10,854 nucleotides of DNA. It comes from an uncultured Clostridia bacterium (GTDB lineage Bacteria; Bacillota; Clostridia; Oscillospirales; Acutalibacteraceae). Every line of letters starts with the position of its first letter. Position 1 is the first letter of the stretch. The notes beneath the pieces were generated by a model that was not told the origin of the DNA, did no database searches, and saw only the letters and a list, made by a program, of their open reading frames with translations. Both the position numbers and the translations under genes were made by a program. The stretch spans positions 1 to 10,854 of the forward strand of contig CALCBQ010000237.1 of assembly GCA_937897215.1 (NCBI GenBank), read 5' to 3'. Shown one piece after another: positions 1-7,134 of this stretch.

Positions 1-2416
1 TCAAAGTAACAACTGCTGTTCCTTCAACGTGACTTACTACTGCTTCATCTACTTCTGCAAGTTTTTCTAATGTCTTTTTCACTCTTGCTTCACAGTGTGG
101 ACACATCATACCTTCGATTTTCATTGTGATTTGCATAGGTTGTTTCTCCTTTATTCTAAACTTTATTTTTTTATCTTTTTTGTTATTGTGAATATCTTTA
201 AAATTCAAGCGTAACGCATTTGATACAACACAGAATGACGACAAACTCATTGCTGCTGCACCAAACATTGGATTGAGCTCCCAACCGAACACATTTATAA
301 ACAGACCTGCAGCAAGTGGAATTCCGATTGCATTATAGAAGAATGCCCAGAAAAGATTTTCGTGAATGTTTTTGAGTGTTGCACGGCTTAAACGGATTGC
401 TGCCGGTACATCTGAAAGTTTACTGTTCATAAGTACAATGTCGGCAGACTCAATAGCAACATCTGTGCCGGCACCTATTGCAACGCCCATATCGGCACGT
501 GTGAGTGCTGGTGCATCGTTAATGCCGTCGCCCACCATCATAACCTTGCCTTTATCTTTAAGGGTACGAATAACTTTTTCTTTACCATCAGGGAGTACCC
601 CTGCAATAATCTCATCAACACCTGCTAATGTACCTATTGCATTGGCAGTTTTTTCGTTATCCCCTGTAAGCATAACAACGCGAATTCCCATATTCCGCAA
701 TTCTTTAATGGCTTTTGGGCTATCTTCTTTTATAGTATCAGCTACTGCTATTATGCCCAAAAGTTTATTGTCAATGCTGAAAAGCAATGGTGTTTTGCCA
801 TTTTCTGCAAGAGTTTCGACTTTTTTAACTGTTTCTTCTGTAAGTGTAATCAGTTCGCTTATGAATTTAAGACTACCACCATAAATGGTTTTGCCGTTTA
901 ATTGGGCTTTTACTCCGTTACCTGCAAGAGAAGTGAAATTTTCAATTTCAGTTGCACTAATATTCAGTTCATTTCCTTTTTCAACGATTGCTTTTGCTAA
1001 TGGATGCTCACTTTTTATTTCAAGTGAATAAGCGAAACTTAAAAGTTCTTTTTCACTTATGTTTATTGGAATTATATCGGTAACTTTGGGTTTACCCTCA
1101 GTAATTGTACCTGTTTTATCAAGAACTACTGTACTCACTCTACCTGTTTCTTCAAGGGAAACTGCAGTTTTGAAAAGAATACCGTTTTTAGCGCCTACAC
1201 CATTACCGACCATAATAGCAACAGGTGTTGCAAGTCCTAAAGCGCAAGGGCAACTAATTACAAGTACTGAAATACCACGAGCAAGGGCAAAACCTATACT
1301 CTGCCCACCAATCAACCAACCAATAATTGTAATAACTGCAATTGTAATTACCACAGGCACAAATACACCTGAAACTTTATCAGCAATTTTTGCGATTGGT
1401 GCTTTTGTAGCAGCAGCATCGCTTACCATTTTAATAATCTGTGAAAGGGTTGTATCTTCACCAACGCGCAAGGCTTCACACTTAATAAATCCCGATTGAT
1501 TTATTGTTCCACCTGAAACTCTGTCTCCTATATTTTTATCAACAGGAATGCTTTCTCCTGTAAGTGCAGACTCGTCAACTGCGGTGTGTCCGTCAAGAAT
1601 AACACCATCAACTGAAACCTGTTCCCCTGGACGGACAACAAAAATATCGCCTTTTTTTACTTGTTCAATCGGCACTTCAGTTTCAATACCATCAACAAGT
1701 ATAATCGCCGTTTTTGGTGCTAATTTCATTAAAGATTTAAGTGCATCTGTTGTTTTACCCTTTGACCGAGCCTCAAGCATTTTGCCTACTGTTATAAGGG
1801 TTAAAATCATTGCAGCAGATTCAAAATAGAACTCGTGCAGATAGTGATGAGCTATTCCAACATCTGCTGTCATTTTGAAAAGCACATAAGTACTATACAC
1901 AAACGATGCACCTGAGCCAAGGGCTACCAAAGTATCCATATTAGGAGACTTGTGTAAAAGCCCCTTGAATCCGTTTATAAAGAATTTTTGGTTGATTACC
2001 ATAACAATAATAGTTAAAAGTAATTCTAAAAATGCTATTGCAAGTGGATTTGTTGCAAGAACTACAGGCAACCACCAACCCCACATTACATGCCCCATTG
2101 AGATATACATTAAAACTGCTAAAAAGCCTAATGATGCTATTAAGCGTTTTTTCAGTTTTGGTGTTTCAGTATCTTTTAGTGTGTCGTCATCGTTTGACTT
2201 TGACGGTGTATTTTTGCTGTCTGTAAGAGTTGCACCGTAACCAGCATTTTCAACTGCTTTTATTATGGCGTTTGAATCCGCAGAGCCCTCTACGCCCATT
2301 GAGTTAGTGAGCAAACTGACTGAACAAGAGTTTACACCATCAACAGAATTGACTGCTTTTTCAACTCGTGCAACACAAGCAGCACAACTCATACCCGTAA
2401 TATTAAATTGTGTCAT
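1..2416 (-). CDS. copA: Copper-exporting P1B-type ATPase CopA with N- and C-terminal HMA domains (3' end cut off by window)
   Basis: ATP-driven Cu+ exporter of the inner membrane. The minus frame from ATG 2416 is open without a stop to base 1, so at least 805 residues are present and the C-terminus lies outside the window. Domains in order: N-terminal HMA with GMSCAAC (Cys11, Cys14); an Asp/Lys-rich linker (about 67-90); membrane helices from about residue 92; actuator TGES (286-289); Cu-site CPC (389-391) inside ISCPCALGLATP; phosphorylation motif DKTGT (Asp433); nucleotide-binding SEHPLAKAI (His471-Pro472); MLTGDN (582-587); hinge GDGINDAP (from 629). The last helices carry the FFYN and MSLSS residues typical of Cu+ (P1B-1) pumps. 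A Lys-rich linker (about 741-760) then leads to a second HMA domain with GMMCPHC (Cys772, Cys775). AAAGGAG at 2424-2430, 7 nt before the ATG, supports the start. The gene lies 172 bp downstream of folD and could be read from the same transcript; no separate convincing promoter was found. Ag+ may also be a substrate. Confidence 0.96.
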   Translation of the reverse strand, partial: MTQFNITGMSCAACVARVEKAVNSVDGVNSCSVSLLTNSMGVEGSADSNAIIKAVENAGYGATLTDSKNTPSKSNDDDTLKDTETPKLKKRLIASLGFLAVLMYISMGHVMWGWWLPVVLATNPLAIAFLELLLTIIVMVINQKFFINGFKGLLHKSPNMDTLVALGSGASFVYSTYVLFKMTADVGIAHHYLHEFYFESAAMILTLITVGKMLEARSKGKTTDALKSLMKLAPKTAIILVDGIETEVPIEQVKKGDIFVVRPGEQVSVDGVILDGHTAVDESALTGESIPVDKNIGDRVSGGTINQSGFIKCEALRVGEDTTLSQIIKMVSDAAATKAPIAKIADKVSGVFVPVVITIAVITIIGWLIGGQSIGFALARGISVLVISCPCALGLATPVAIMVGNGVGAKNGILFKTAVSLEETGRVSTVVLDKTGTITEGKPKVTDIIPINISEKELLSFAYSLEIKSEHPLAKAIVEKGNELNISATEIENFTSLAGNGVKAQLNGKTIYGGSLKFISELITLTEETVKKVETLAENGKTPLLFSIDNKLLGIIAVADTIKEDSPKAIKELRNMGIRVVMLTGDNEKTANAIGTLAGVDEIIAGVLPDGKEKVIRTLKDKGKVMMVGDGINDAPALTRADMGVAIGAGTDVAIESADIVLMNSKLSDVPAAIRLSRATLKNIHENLFWAFFYNAIGIPLAAGLFINVFGWELNPMFGAAAMSLSSFCVVSNALRLNFKDIHNNKKDKKIKFRIKEKQPMQITMKIEGMMCPHCEARVKKTLEKLAEVDEAVVSHVEGTAVVTL
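134..152 (-). promoter_or_regulatory. Internal ribosome binding site and in-frame ATG before the C-terminal HMA domain of copA
   Basis: Within the copA frame, AAAGGAG (minus 152-146) sits 9 nt upstream of an in-frame ATG (136-134, Met761 of CopA). Initiation here would make a free HMA domain starting MQITMKIEGMMCPHC, the size class of CopZ copper chaperones. The motif is as strong as the RBS of copA itself. The copA frame is unbroken across the site, so the domain is also made as part of CopA. Internal initiation is inferred; part of the purine-rich string could simply reflect Lys/Glu codons (IKEKQ). Confidence 0.35.
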
Positions 2417-2423
2417 TTACTCA

Positions 2424-2430
2424 CTCCTTT
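2424..2430 (-). promoter_or_regulatory. Ribosome binding site of copA
   Basis: AAAGGAG with a 7-nt spacer to ATG 2416. It fixes the copA start, which places the first HMA metal-binding motif at residues 8-14. Confidence 0.8.
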
Positions 2431-2436
2431 ATAAAA

Positions 2437-2468
2437 GGTATTCGGCGGGAGCAAGCCCCCGCCCTACC
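2437..2468. repeat. GC-rich palindrome between folD and copA
   Basis: GGCGGGAGC (2444-2452), two A residues, then GCCCCCGCC (2455-2463). The arms are complementary except for one A/C position on the plus strand, which becomes a G-U pair in RNA read from the minus strand. The outer GGTA (2437-2440) and TACC (2465-2468) extend the palindrome. It is strikingly GC-rich in AT-rich surroundings. On the plus strand it is followed by GTTTTTATTT and resembles a terminator, but no plus-strand gene lies upstream. It is best read as a REP-like dispersed palindrome in the 5' region of copA. Only one copy is in the window, so its repeat status is inferred from its form. A metal-regulator operator is a less likely alternative. 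Confidence 0.55.
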
Positions 2469-2500
2469 GTTTTTATTTAATCAATAAATTAAAAATAGAA

Positions 2501-2586
2501 TTATTTTTTCGCAAGACAATGTGGCAGAGGCGAAGCTGTATCGGGTATACCGCGAGCCGAAAGCCACACAGTATTGCGGAAAAAGA
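2501..2586. repeat. Hairpin-forming interspersed repeat, copy A (complete)
   Basis: An element of about 80 bp. The outer arms TTTTTTCGCAA (2504-2514) and TTGCGGAAAAA (2574-2584) pair over 11 bp with one G-U. TGTGGC (2520-2525) pairs with GCCACA (2563-2568). GGC (2529-2531) pairs with GCC (2556-2558), and GTAT (2538-2541) with ATAC (2547-2550). Bases 2501-2554 match 10801-10854 at 51 of 54 positions in the same orientation. It ends 3 bp after the folD stop codon. There is no ORF of note and no clear T-run on the folD strand after the hairpin, so it is not an ordinary terminator. It may be a MITE- or REP-like mobile palindrome or a structured RNA element. Confidence 0.75.
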
Positions 2587-2588
2587 AA

Positions 2589-3437
2589 CTATTTTTTGTG
2601 TTGTTTTGATGCTGTTAAGGTATTCTTTAATAGCATCGTAATTGTCATTGGTCCTACACCACCAGGGACAGGGGTAATAAATGAGCATTTGTCTTTAACT
2701 GCTTCAAAATCAACGTCACCACAGAGCTTGCCCTCTGCATTTCTGTTCATACCAACGTCAATTACAACTGCACCGTCTTTTACCATATCTTCTTTTACGA
2801 AATATGCAATACCTACTGCAGCAACGAGAATATCTGCTCTTTTTGTAACTTCAGCAAGGTCTTTTGTTCGAGAATGACAGATTGTAACTGTACCATTCTG
2901 ACCTAAAAGAAGCATTGCCATTGGCTTACCAACAATGTTACTTCTACCGATTACTACACATTCTTTACCCTCAACAGAAATGTCATAGAATTTGAGCATT
3001 TCCATAATTCCTGCAGGTGTGCAAGGTAAAAATGAGTGGTCACCAATCATAATATGACCTGTGTTTACAGGGTGGAATGCATCAACGTCTTTATCAGGAG
3101 AAATTGCATTAAGTACTTTTTTCTCATCAATTTGCTTTGGTAATGGTAACTGACAAAGAATACCGTCAACATTGTCGTCTTTATTGAGTTTTTCTACTAA
3201 TGCTAATAATTCTTCAGTTGTTGTTTCTTCAGGGAGTGCATATTCAAATGACTCCATGCCTACCTCGGCACAACCTTTTTTCTTGTTATTTACATAAACG
3301 CGTGAAGCAGGGTTATTACCAACGATTACAACTGCAAGACCTGTTTTTTTGCCCTCGTTTTTAAGTGCTTCAACTTCCGCCTTAATCTCATTTCTGACAG
3401 ATGCAGAAACCTCTTTACCATCAATAATCTTATACAT
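2589..3437 (-). CDS. folD: Bifunctional methylenetetrahydrofolate dehydrogenase / methenyltetrahydrofolate cyclohydrolase FolD
   Basis: Cytosolic enzyme that interconverts 5,10-methylene-THF, 5,10-methenyl-THF and 10-formyl-THF using NAD(P). The product is 282 residues, the usual FolD length. Visible signatures: the substrate/catalytic YVNNK (Tyr48, Lys52), DGILCQLPLP (Asp91, Gln96), DVDAFHP (117-123, with Ala where Gly is common), the dinucleotide-binding GRSNIVGKP (164-172) and PVPGGVGPMT (256-265) near the C-terminus. The frame could open at 3464, but the ATG at 3437 is preferred. It has AAGGAG (3450-3445) 7 nt upstream and gives the normal MYKIIDGK start. The first 8 bp overlap the end of lgt, suggesting translational coupling. 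It is the last gene of the M16-lgt operon and is followed at once by repeat copy A. Confidence 0.97.
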   Translation of the reverse strand: MYKIIDGKEVSASVRNEIKAEVEALKNEGKKTGLAVVIVGNNPASRVYVNNKKKGCAEVGMESFEYALPEETTTEELLALVEKLNKDDNVDGILCQLPLPKQIDEKKVLNAISPDKDVDAFHPVNTGHIMIGDHSFLPCTPAGIMEMLKFYDISVEGKECVVIGRSNIVGKPMAMLLLGQNGTVTICHSRTKDLAEVTKRADILVAAVGIAYFVKEDMVKDGAVVIDVGMNRNAEGKLCGDVDFEAVKDKCSFITPVPGGVGPMTITMLLKNTLTASKQHKK

Positions 3438-4359
3438 TGTTTTTCTCCTTATACGCTTTAACAACAGCTTCCTTTTCTTGTTTTATCTGAATGAGTTTTA
3501 CAATAGTCAACAAAGCACAAGAAACCACAAGTGCCAATGAAACCACCTGTGAAACGCGAATATTTGAACTGCCTATATAAAGGCTGTCTGTGCGAAGTCC
3601 TTCAACAACCGCTCTTTCAAGACCATAGATAATTCCGTAACCCAAAATCAACTGACCGTCAAATTTATGGAACTTTTTACAAACAATATAAAGAACTACA
3701 AATCCTAAAAGACACCAGATTGACTCATAAAGGAATGTAGGATGCACAGGGCTACCTGACTCCATAACAATACCGCTTGATGCCAAATCGCTATAATGAG
3801 CATTTATGTAGGCATCAATTTTTTCACTTGTCATACCCCAAGGTAAATCTGTATTAATACCGAATGCCTCTTGATTTGTAAAGTTACCCCATCTGCCGAT
3901 ACCTTGACCTATAAGCAAGCTCATACCCGCTAAATCAAGGAGTTTCAAAAATGGCAAATCAACTTTTTTACATACGAAATACGCGGCTAAAAGTCCGCCG
4001 ATAATACCGCCATATATGGCGAGTCCGCCTTCCCATATCTTAAAGATAGAAAGAAGGTCGCCTTTATAGTTATCCCATTGGAAAATTACATAGTAAAGAC
4101 GAGCGCCGATAATACCACCCATTGTACCCCATATAAGCACATCAAGCATTTTATCAATACTCATTTTCCATTTATAAGCCATTCTGCCACCAAAAAGCAC
4201 CGCAAGAATAAAGCCGAATGCGATTATTACTCCGTAAAATTTAATTGTAATGTCAATATCCCAACCGGGAATTGTGAATTCAACAAGATTTTCATACACA
4301 TTAAGGTCTAACCCTAAACCAGGGAAATCAACCTGTGTATAACCGGTTAACCATTTCAT
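3430..4359 (-). CDS. lgt: Prolipoprotein diacylglyceryl transferase Lgt
   Basis: Integral membrane enzyme that transfers diacylglycerol from phosphatidylglycerol to the lipobox cysteine of prelipoproteins, the first step of lipoprotein maturation. The 309 residues show several hydrophobic helices (about 42-58, 73-93, 112-130, 140-155, 208-228, 238-252, 268-290). Lgt signatures seen are WEGGLAIYGG (109-118), GIGRWGNFTNQE (153-164, with the essential-type Arg156), HPTFLYES (206-213) and ERAVVEGLRTD (248-258, with Arg256). The start is supported by AAGGAG about 8 nt upstream. The gap to the upstream M16 gene is only 15 bp, and the last 8 bp overlap folD, so all four genes probably share a message. 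The C-terminal tail of about 20 residues is charged and cytoplasmic-looking. Confidence 0.97.
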   Translation of the reverse strand: MKWLTGYTQVDFPGLGLDLNVYENLVEFTIPGWDIDITIKFYGVIIAFGFILAVLFGGRMAYKWKMSIDKMLDVLIWGTMGGIIGARLYYVIFQWDNYKGDLLSIFKIWEGGLAIYGGIIGGLLAAYFVCKKVDLPFLKLLDLAGMSLLIGQGIGRWGNFTNQEAFGINTDLPWGMTSEKIDAYINAHYSDLASSGIVMESGSPVHPTFLYESIWCLLGFVVLYIVCKKFHKFDGQLILGYGIIYGLERAVVEGLRTDSLYIGSSNIRVSQVVSLALVVSCALLTIVKLIQIKQEKEAVVKAYKEKNNV

Positions 4360-4374
4360 AAAAGTTACTCCTTT

Positions 4375-5646
4375 TTACTTTATTACTGACATTGAAGATT
4401 TTTCAATGCTAAATGCGATGCGAAGTCGATTATTTACATCTTCCACAGTTATACTTTCAAGAAGTTTTAACTGGTCGTAAATACCTTCGTTGTTGAAATA
4501 TGCACTGATTAAAGAGTTGCCTATTGAATCAATACTGTCGAAGTCCATTATAAGACTACCATAATGTTTTTTCTTGATTCGTTGGAAAGTTTCACTATCA
4601 ACTCCGTTTTTCATAACCTTTGTGATTTCTTCATTGATTCTTTCGCGGACTTTATCCGGCTCTGCACTTTCGCCATTGAAAATGTGTGCAGAATAACCGT
4701 AACCCTCAAAATACTCTGTATCAAAAGTTGTATTTATGAGATTATCTTTGAGCATTTCTTCATAAAGTGAAGATGTTGAGCCCGCAAGAATATCAAGAAG
4801 AATATTACTTACCATTGACTCTTTGAGAGTTCTTTCGGGAGTTTTTACATTCTCTTTGAATCCGATTGCGAAAATAGGCATAGCAACCGATAAATGACGC
4901 TCGTCATAAGTTTTTACCACATTTTCAGGTTCAACTTGGAATTTGCGCTCAATCTTTTTGCTTTCTTTCGGTTTAAGCATTTTATCAGCAATACTGAGTA
5001 CTTGTTCAACCGTTACATTACCTGCAACTGCAAGAGCCATATTTGCAGGATTATAAAATGTGTCATAACACTCGTAAAGCAAATCTGCAGTAATATGACT
5101 GATTGACTCAACTGTACCTGCAATATCAATTCGCACTGGATGGTTATGATACATAGCACGAAGAAGAACGAATAAAGATTCCCAACCCGGCTCATCTTCA
5201 TACATTCTGATTTCTTGACCGATAATGCCCTGTTCTTTTTGTACGGTTTGTTCTGTAAAATACGGATTACTTACGAAATCAAGCAATATTTCAAGTGAAT
5301 CTTCAAAATTACCACTGCATTGAAAAAGATAACAAGTTTTATCAAATGAAGTGTAAGCATTTGCACTTGCCCCTGTTTTTGCATATCGTGCAAAGGCATC
5401 TAATTCTTCGCTTTCAAAAAGTTTGTGTTCAAGGAAGTGAGCAATACCTTCGGGGACTTCCGTAAAATCCTTTTCGCCCTCTTTTTTAAAGCATGTATCA
5501 ATTGAGCCGTATTTTGTTCCGAACACCGCATAAGTTGACGAATAATTTTCTTTAGGATACACAAAAATTTTGAAACCGGAGGAATGGTCAATTTCGTAAT
5601 AACTATCTTTTAAGAGTTCATTTTTAATTTCTTTAATATTACTCAT
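4375..5646 (-). CDS. ymfH: M16-family zinc metallopeptidase, YmfH-type (active subunit)
   Basis: 423 residues, the size of a bacterial M16B (insulinase/mitochondrial processing peptidase-like) subunit. The inverted zinc motif HFLEH is at 70-74 (His70, His74 ligands, Glu73 catalytic), followed about 70 residues later by GQEIRMYEDEPGW with Glu145 as likely third ligand. The later R/Y region (about residue 298, LYEEML) also fits the family. It starts inside the stop of the upstream partner (ATGA, 5643-5646), so the two proteins are translationally coupled and probably form a heterodimer. The nearest named family is the pair that NCBI calls EF-P 5-aminopentanol modification-associated proteins YfmF/YfmH (B. 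subtilis ymfF/ymfH). That biochemical role is known only by association, and the natural substrate is unknown. An adjacent ymfI-type reductase is not seen. Confidence 0.88.
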   Translation of the reverse strand: MSNIKEIKNELLKDSYYEIDHSSGFKIFVYPKENYSSTYAVFGTKYGSIDTCFKKEGEKDFTEVPEGIAHFLEHKLFESEELDAFARYAKTGASANAYTSFDKTCYLFQCSGNFEDSLEILLDFVSNPYFTEQTVQKEQGIIGQEIRMYEDEPGWESLFVLLRAMYHNHPVRIDIAGTVESISHITADLLYECYDTFYNPANMALAVAGNVTVEQVLSIADKMLKPKESKKIERKFQVEPENVVKTYDERHLSVAMPIFAIGFKENVKTPERTLKESMVSNILLDILAGSTSSLYEEMLKDNLINTTFDTEYFEGYGYSAHIFNGESAEPDKVRERINEEITKVMKNGVDSETFQRIKKKHYGSLIMDFDSIDSIGNSLISAYFNNEGIYDQLKLLESITVEDVNNRLRIAFSIEKSSMSVIK

Positions 5647-6914
5647 TTCGCACCCTCCCCTTTAAGAAGATAAACTGAGTCAACGCTTACTTTTTGTGCA
5701 CATTCTGTTACTTGCTGGCGTGTAACCTGTGAAATTCTTTCTGCAAATTCAGAACCACTTACAAGTTCTTCATCAAACACTTGGGCTGTATAGAAATTGC
5801 AAAGTGCAGATGGAGAATCTTCAACACCTTTGAATGCATCTGACAAAGCAATAACTGATGAATTGAACTCACCATCTGTAAACTCGCCTTTTTTCATAAT
5901 ATCAAGTTGATTGAAAATTTCGTTAACTGCTTTTTCGTAGTTTTCTTCTTCAATTCCGCTTTGAATAAGAATTATACCTTTTTCGCGGACAAGTCGCGCA
6001 CCACAATAATAACAAAGGGACATTTTTTCACGGACATTTGTGAAAAGTCGAGAATAGGGACCACCACCGAAAATATCCGTCATAACACGGAATGCATAGT
6101 AATTGTCATTGTTATTTTGCATACCTGTGCGAAGACCTATAACGAGTTTCGCCTGATTAACTTCCATTTCTTCTGTAAAATAACGAATTTCATCGGCTTT
6201 TGTTACAAAAACTGTTTCAAGTTTTGCAGGTGAACGATTTTCAATACTTTGTGCAAAGCTCTTAAACTTTTCTGTAAGCATATTTTCACTTATACTTCCG
6301 CAAGCGGTAATCACAACTGTTGCTTGTGAAATCATATAATTATAAGCAGACAAAAGTGCTTTACTATCAAGATTTTTAACATCTTTTTCGAGTTTTTCGT
6401 GGTCAATTCCGTATGGCTCATCTTTACACATAAGTTGACGAAGTCGGGCTACTGCATATGCGCGCTTATCATTTTTAAGTGCCTCAATATTTTCAAGGGT
6501 AAATCTTATTTCGCGAGCAGTGAATTCTTCATCAAAACCTTCATCAGTACAATTTGGATTTAAAATTACATCAACAAGAAAATCAATTGCTTCTTTTGAA
6601 ATTCTATTGCCGTCAAGTGTAAATTTATCATCAAGGACTTCCATTGTAAAACGGATAAGAACTTTTTCGCCAACTGTTGAAATGGACACATCAAAAAATG
6701 CATCATACATACCTTCAACTTTTGAGTTGAACTTTTTAACTGTATTATATTTTTTTGATGTATGCCCCATAAAAGATGCCAACACATTTAGTGCAGGAAA
6801 ATATTCATTTATCGGCATATAAAAATCTACTTTAACGCAGTTCGTTTTAAACTTTTCACTGTTGATACAAAGCAATTTTACGCCATTTGCCATATTGGTG
6901 TAGTGTTTATTCAT
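5643..6914 (-). CDS. ymfF: M16-family peptidase-like protein, YmfF-type (inactive partner subunit)
   Basis: 423 residues with the overall M16B fold pattern but no HxxEH. The region that should hold it reads ASFMGHTSKKYN, so zinc binding and catalysis are lost, as in the non-catalytic subunits of M16 heterodimers. A later block (about 280-300, GGGPYSRLFTNVREK followed by LCYYCGA) is well conserved in M16 proteins and probably helps bind substrate. It lies just upstream of the catalytic partner with a 4-bp overlap. The frame can open at GTG 6923, but ATG 6914 is preferred because AAGGGTGG (6928-6921) then serves as a modest RBS. It is the first gene of the operon continuing through ymfH, lgt and folD. 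Confidence 0.85.
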   Translation of the reverse strand: MNKHYTNMANGVKLLCINSEKFKTNCVKVDFYMPINEYFPALNVLASFMGHTSKKYNTVKKFNSKVEGMYDAFFDVSISTVGEKVLIRFTMEVLDDKFTLDGNRISKEAIDFLVDVILNPNCTDEGFDEEFTAREIRFTLENIEALKNDKRAYAVARLRQLMCKDEPYGIDHEKLEKDVKNLDSKALLSAYNYMISQATVVITACGSISENMLTEKFKSFAQSIENRSPAKLETVFVTKADEIRYFTEEMEVNQAKLVIGLRTGMQNNNDNYYAFRVMTDIFGGGPYSRLFTNVREKMSLCYYCGARLVREKGIILIQSGIEEENYEKAVNEIFNQLDIMKKGEFTDGEFNSSVIALSDAFKGVEDSPSALCNFYTAQVFDEELVSGSEFAERISQVTRQQVTECAQKVSVDSVYLLKGEGAK

Positions 6915-6947
6915 TAGTGCCACCCTTATATTTTATAGATAAGTTTA

Positions 6948-6956
6948 AATATACCA
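6948..6956 (-). promoter_or_regulatory. Candidate extended -10 promoter of the ymfF-ymfH-lgt-folD operon
   Basis: On the minus strand TGG plus TATATT (6956-6948) forms an extended -10 element about 25 bp before the probable transcript start region of ymfF. The -35 at the expected distance (6976-6971, TAGAAA) is poor, so this rests on the extended -10 alone in very AT-rich DNA. Confidence 0.4.
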
Positions 6957-7065
6957 TATTTTTGCATTTTTTTCTACTGTTTTATTAATTTTTTTAAGTT
7001 GCTTACGGCTTTTGTTTATTTTTCCCTTTTAGTGTGCAAAATATAATAAAATAGTGTAAAAATCG

Positions 7066-7094
7066 TTGACTTTATTTTCAAATTGCAATAAAAT
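7066..7094 (+). promoter_or_regulatory. Sigma-A promoter of the radical SAM gene
   Basis: TTGACT (7066-7071), a 17-bp spacer and TAAAAT (7089-7094) lie 40 bp before ATG 7135. A second TATAAT at 7096-7101 lacks a -35 at the right distance. The region is divergent with the operon promoter on the other strand. Confidence 0.65.
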
Positions 7095-7134
7095 ATATAA
7101 TGTATGATTTTTGATAATTATGAAAGGAAGCATT

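Noticed and set aside
366..2240. Several plus-strand open frames of 90-170 codons across this region
   Set aside because: They lie antisense to copA, lack ribosome binding sites and family signatures, and their composition is explained by the reverse complement of the ATPase.
2424..2460. A copA promoter with TATAAA near 2428-2433 as -10
   Set aside because: The -10 would overlap the ribosome binding site, the spacer is too short and the -35 is weak. Transcription from upstream is more likely.
2437..2468. CsoR operator for copA
   Set aside because: The arrangement is GGTA...TACC around a GC stem, rather than the TACC...GGTA-type G-tract dyad expected for CsoR. Form and sequence fit a dispersed palindrome better.
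2521..2586. Repeat copy A as a tRNA or tRNA-like gene
   Set aside because: No TTCGA T-arm, anticodon stem or CCA-proximal acceptor stem of tRNA form. The fold is a single long hairpin.
2501..2586. Repeat copy A as the intrinsic terminator of folD
   Set aside because: On the folD strand the hairpin is followed by A-rich rather than T-rich sequence, and the same element occurs upstream of the glycosyltransferase gene, away from a gene end.
7096..7101. TATAAT as the -10 of the radical SAM promoter
   Set aside because: It is 24 bp from TTGACT and has no -35 at 16-18 bp. TAAAAT at 7089-7094 has exact 17-bp spacing.
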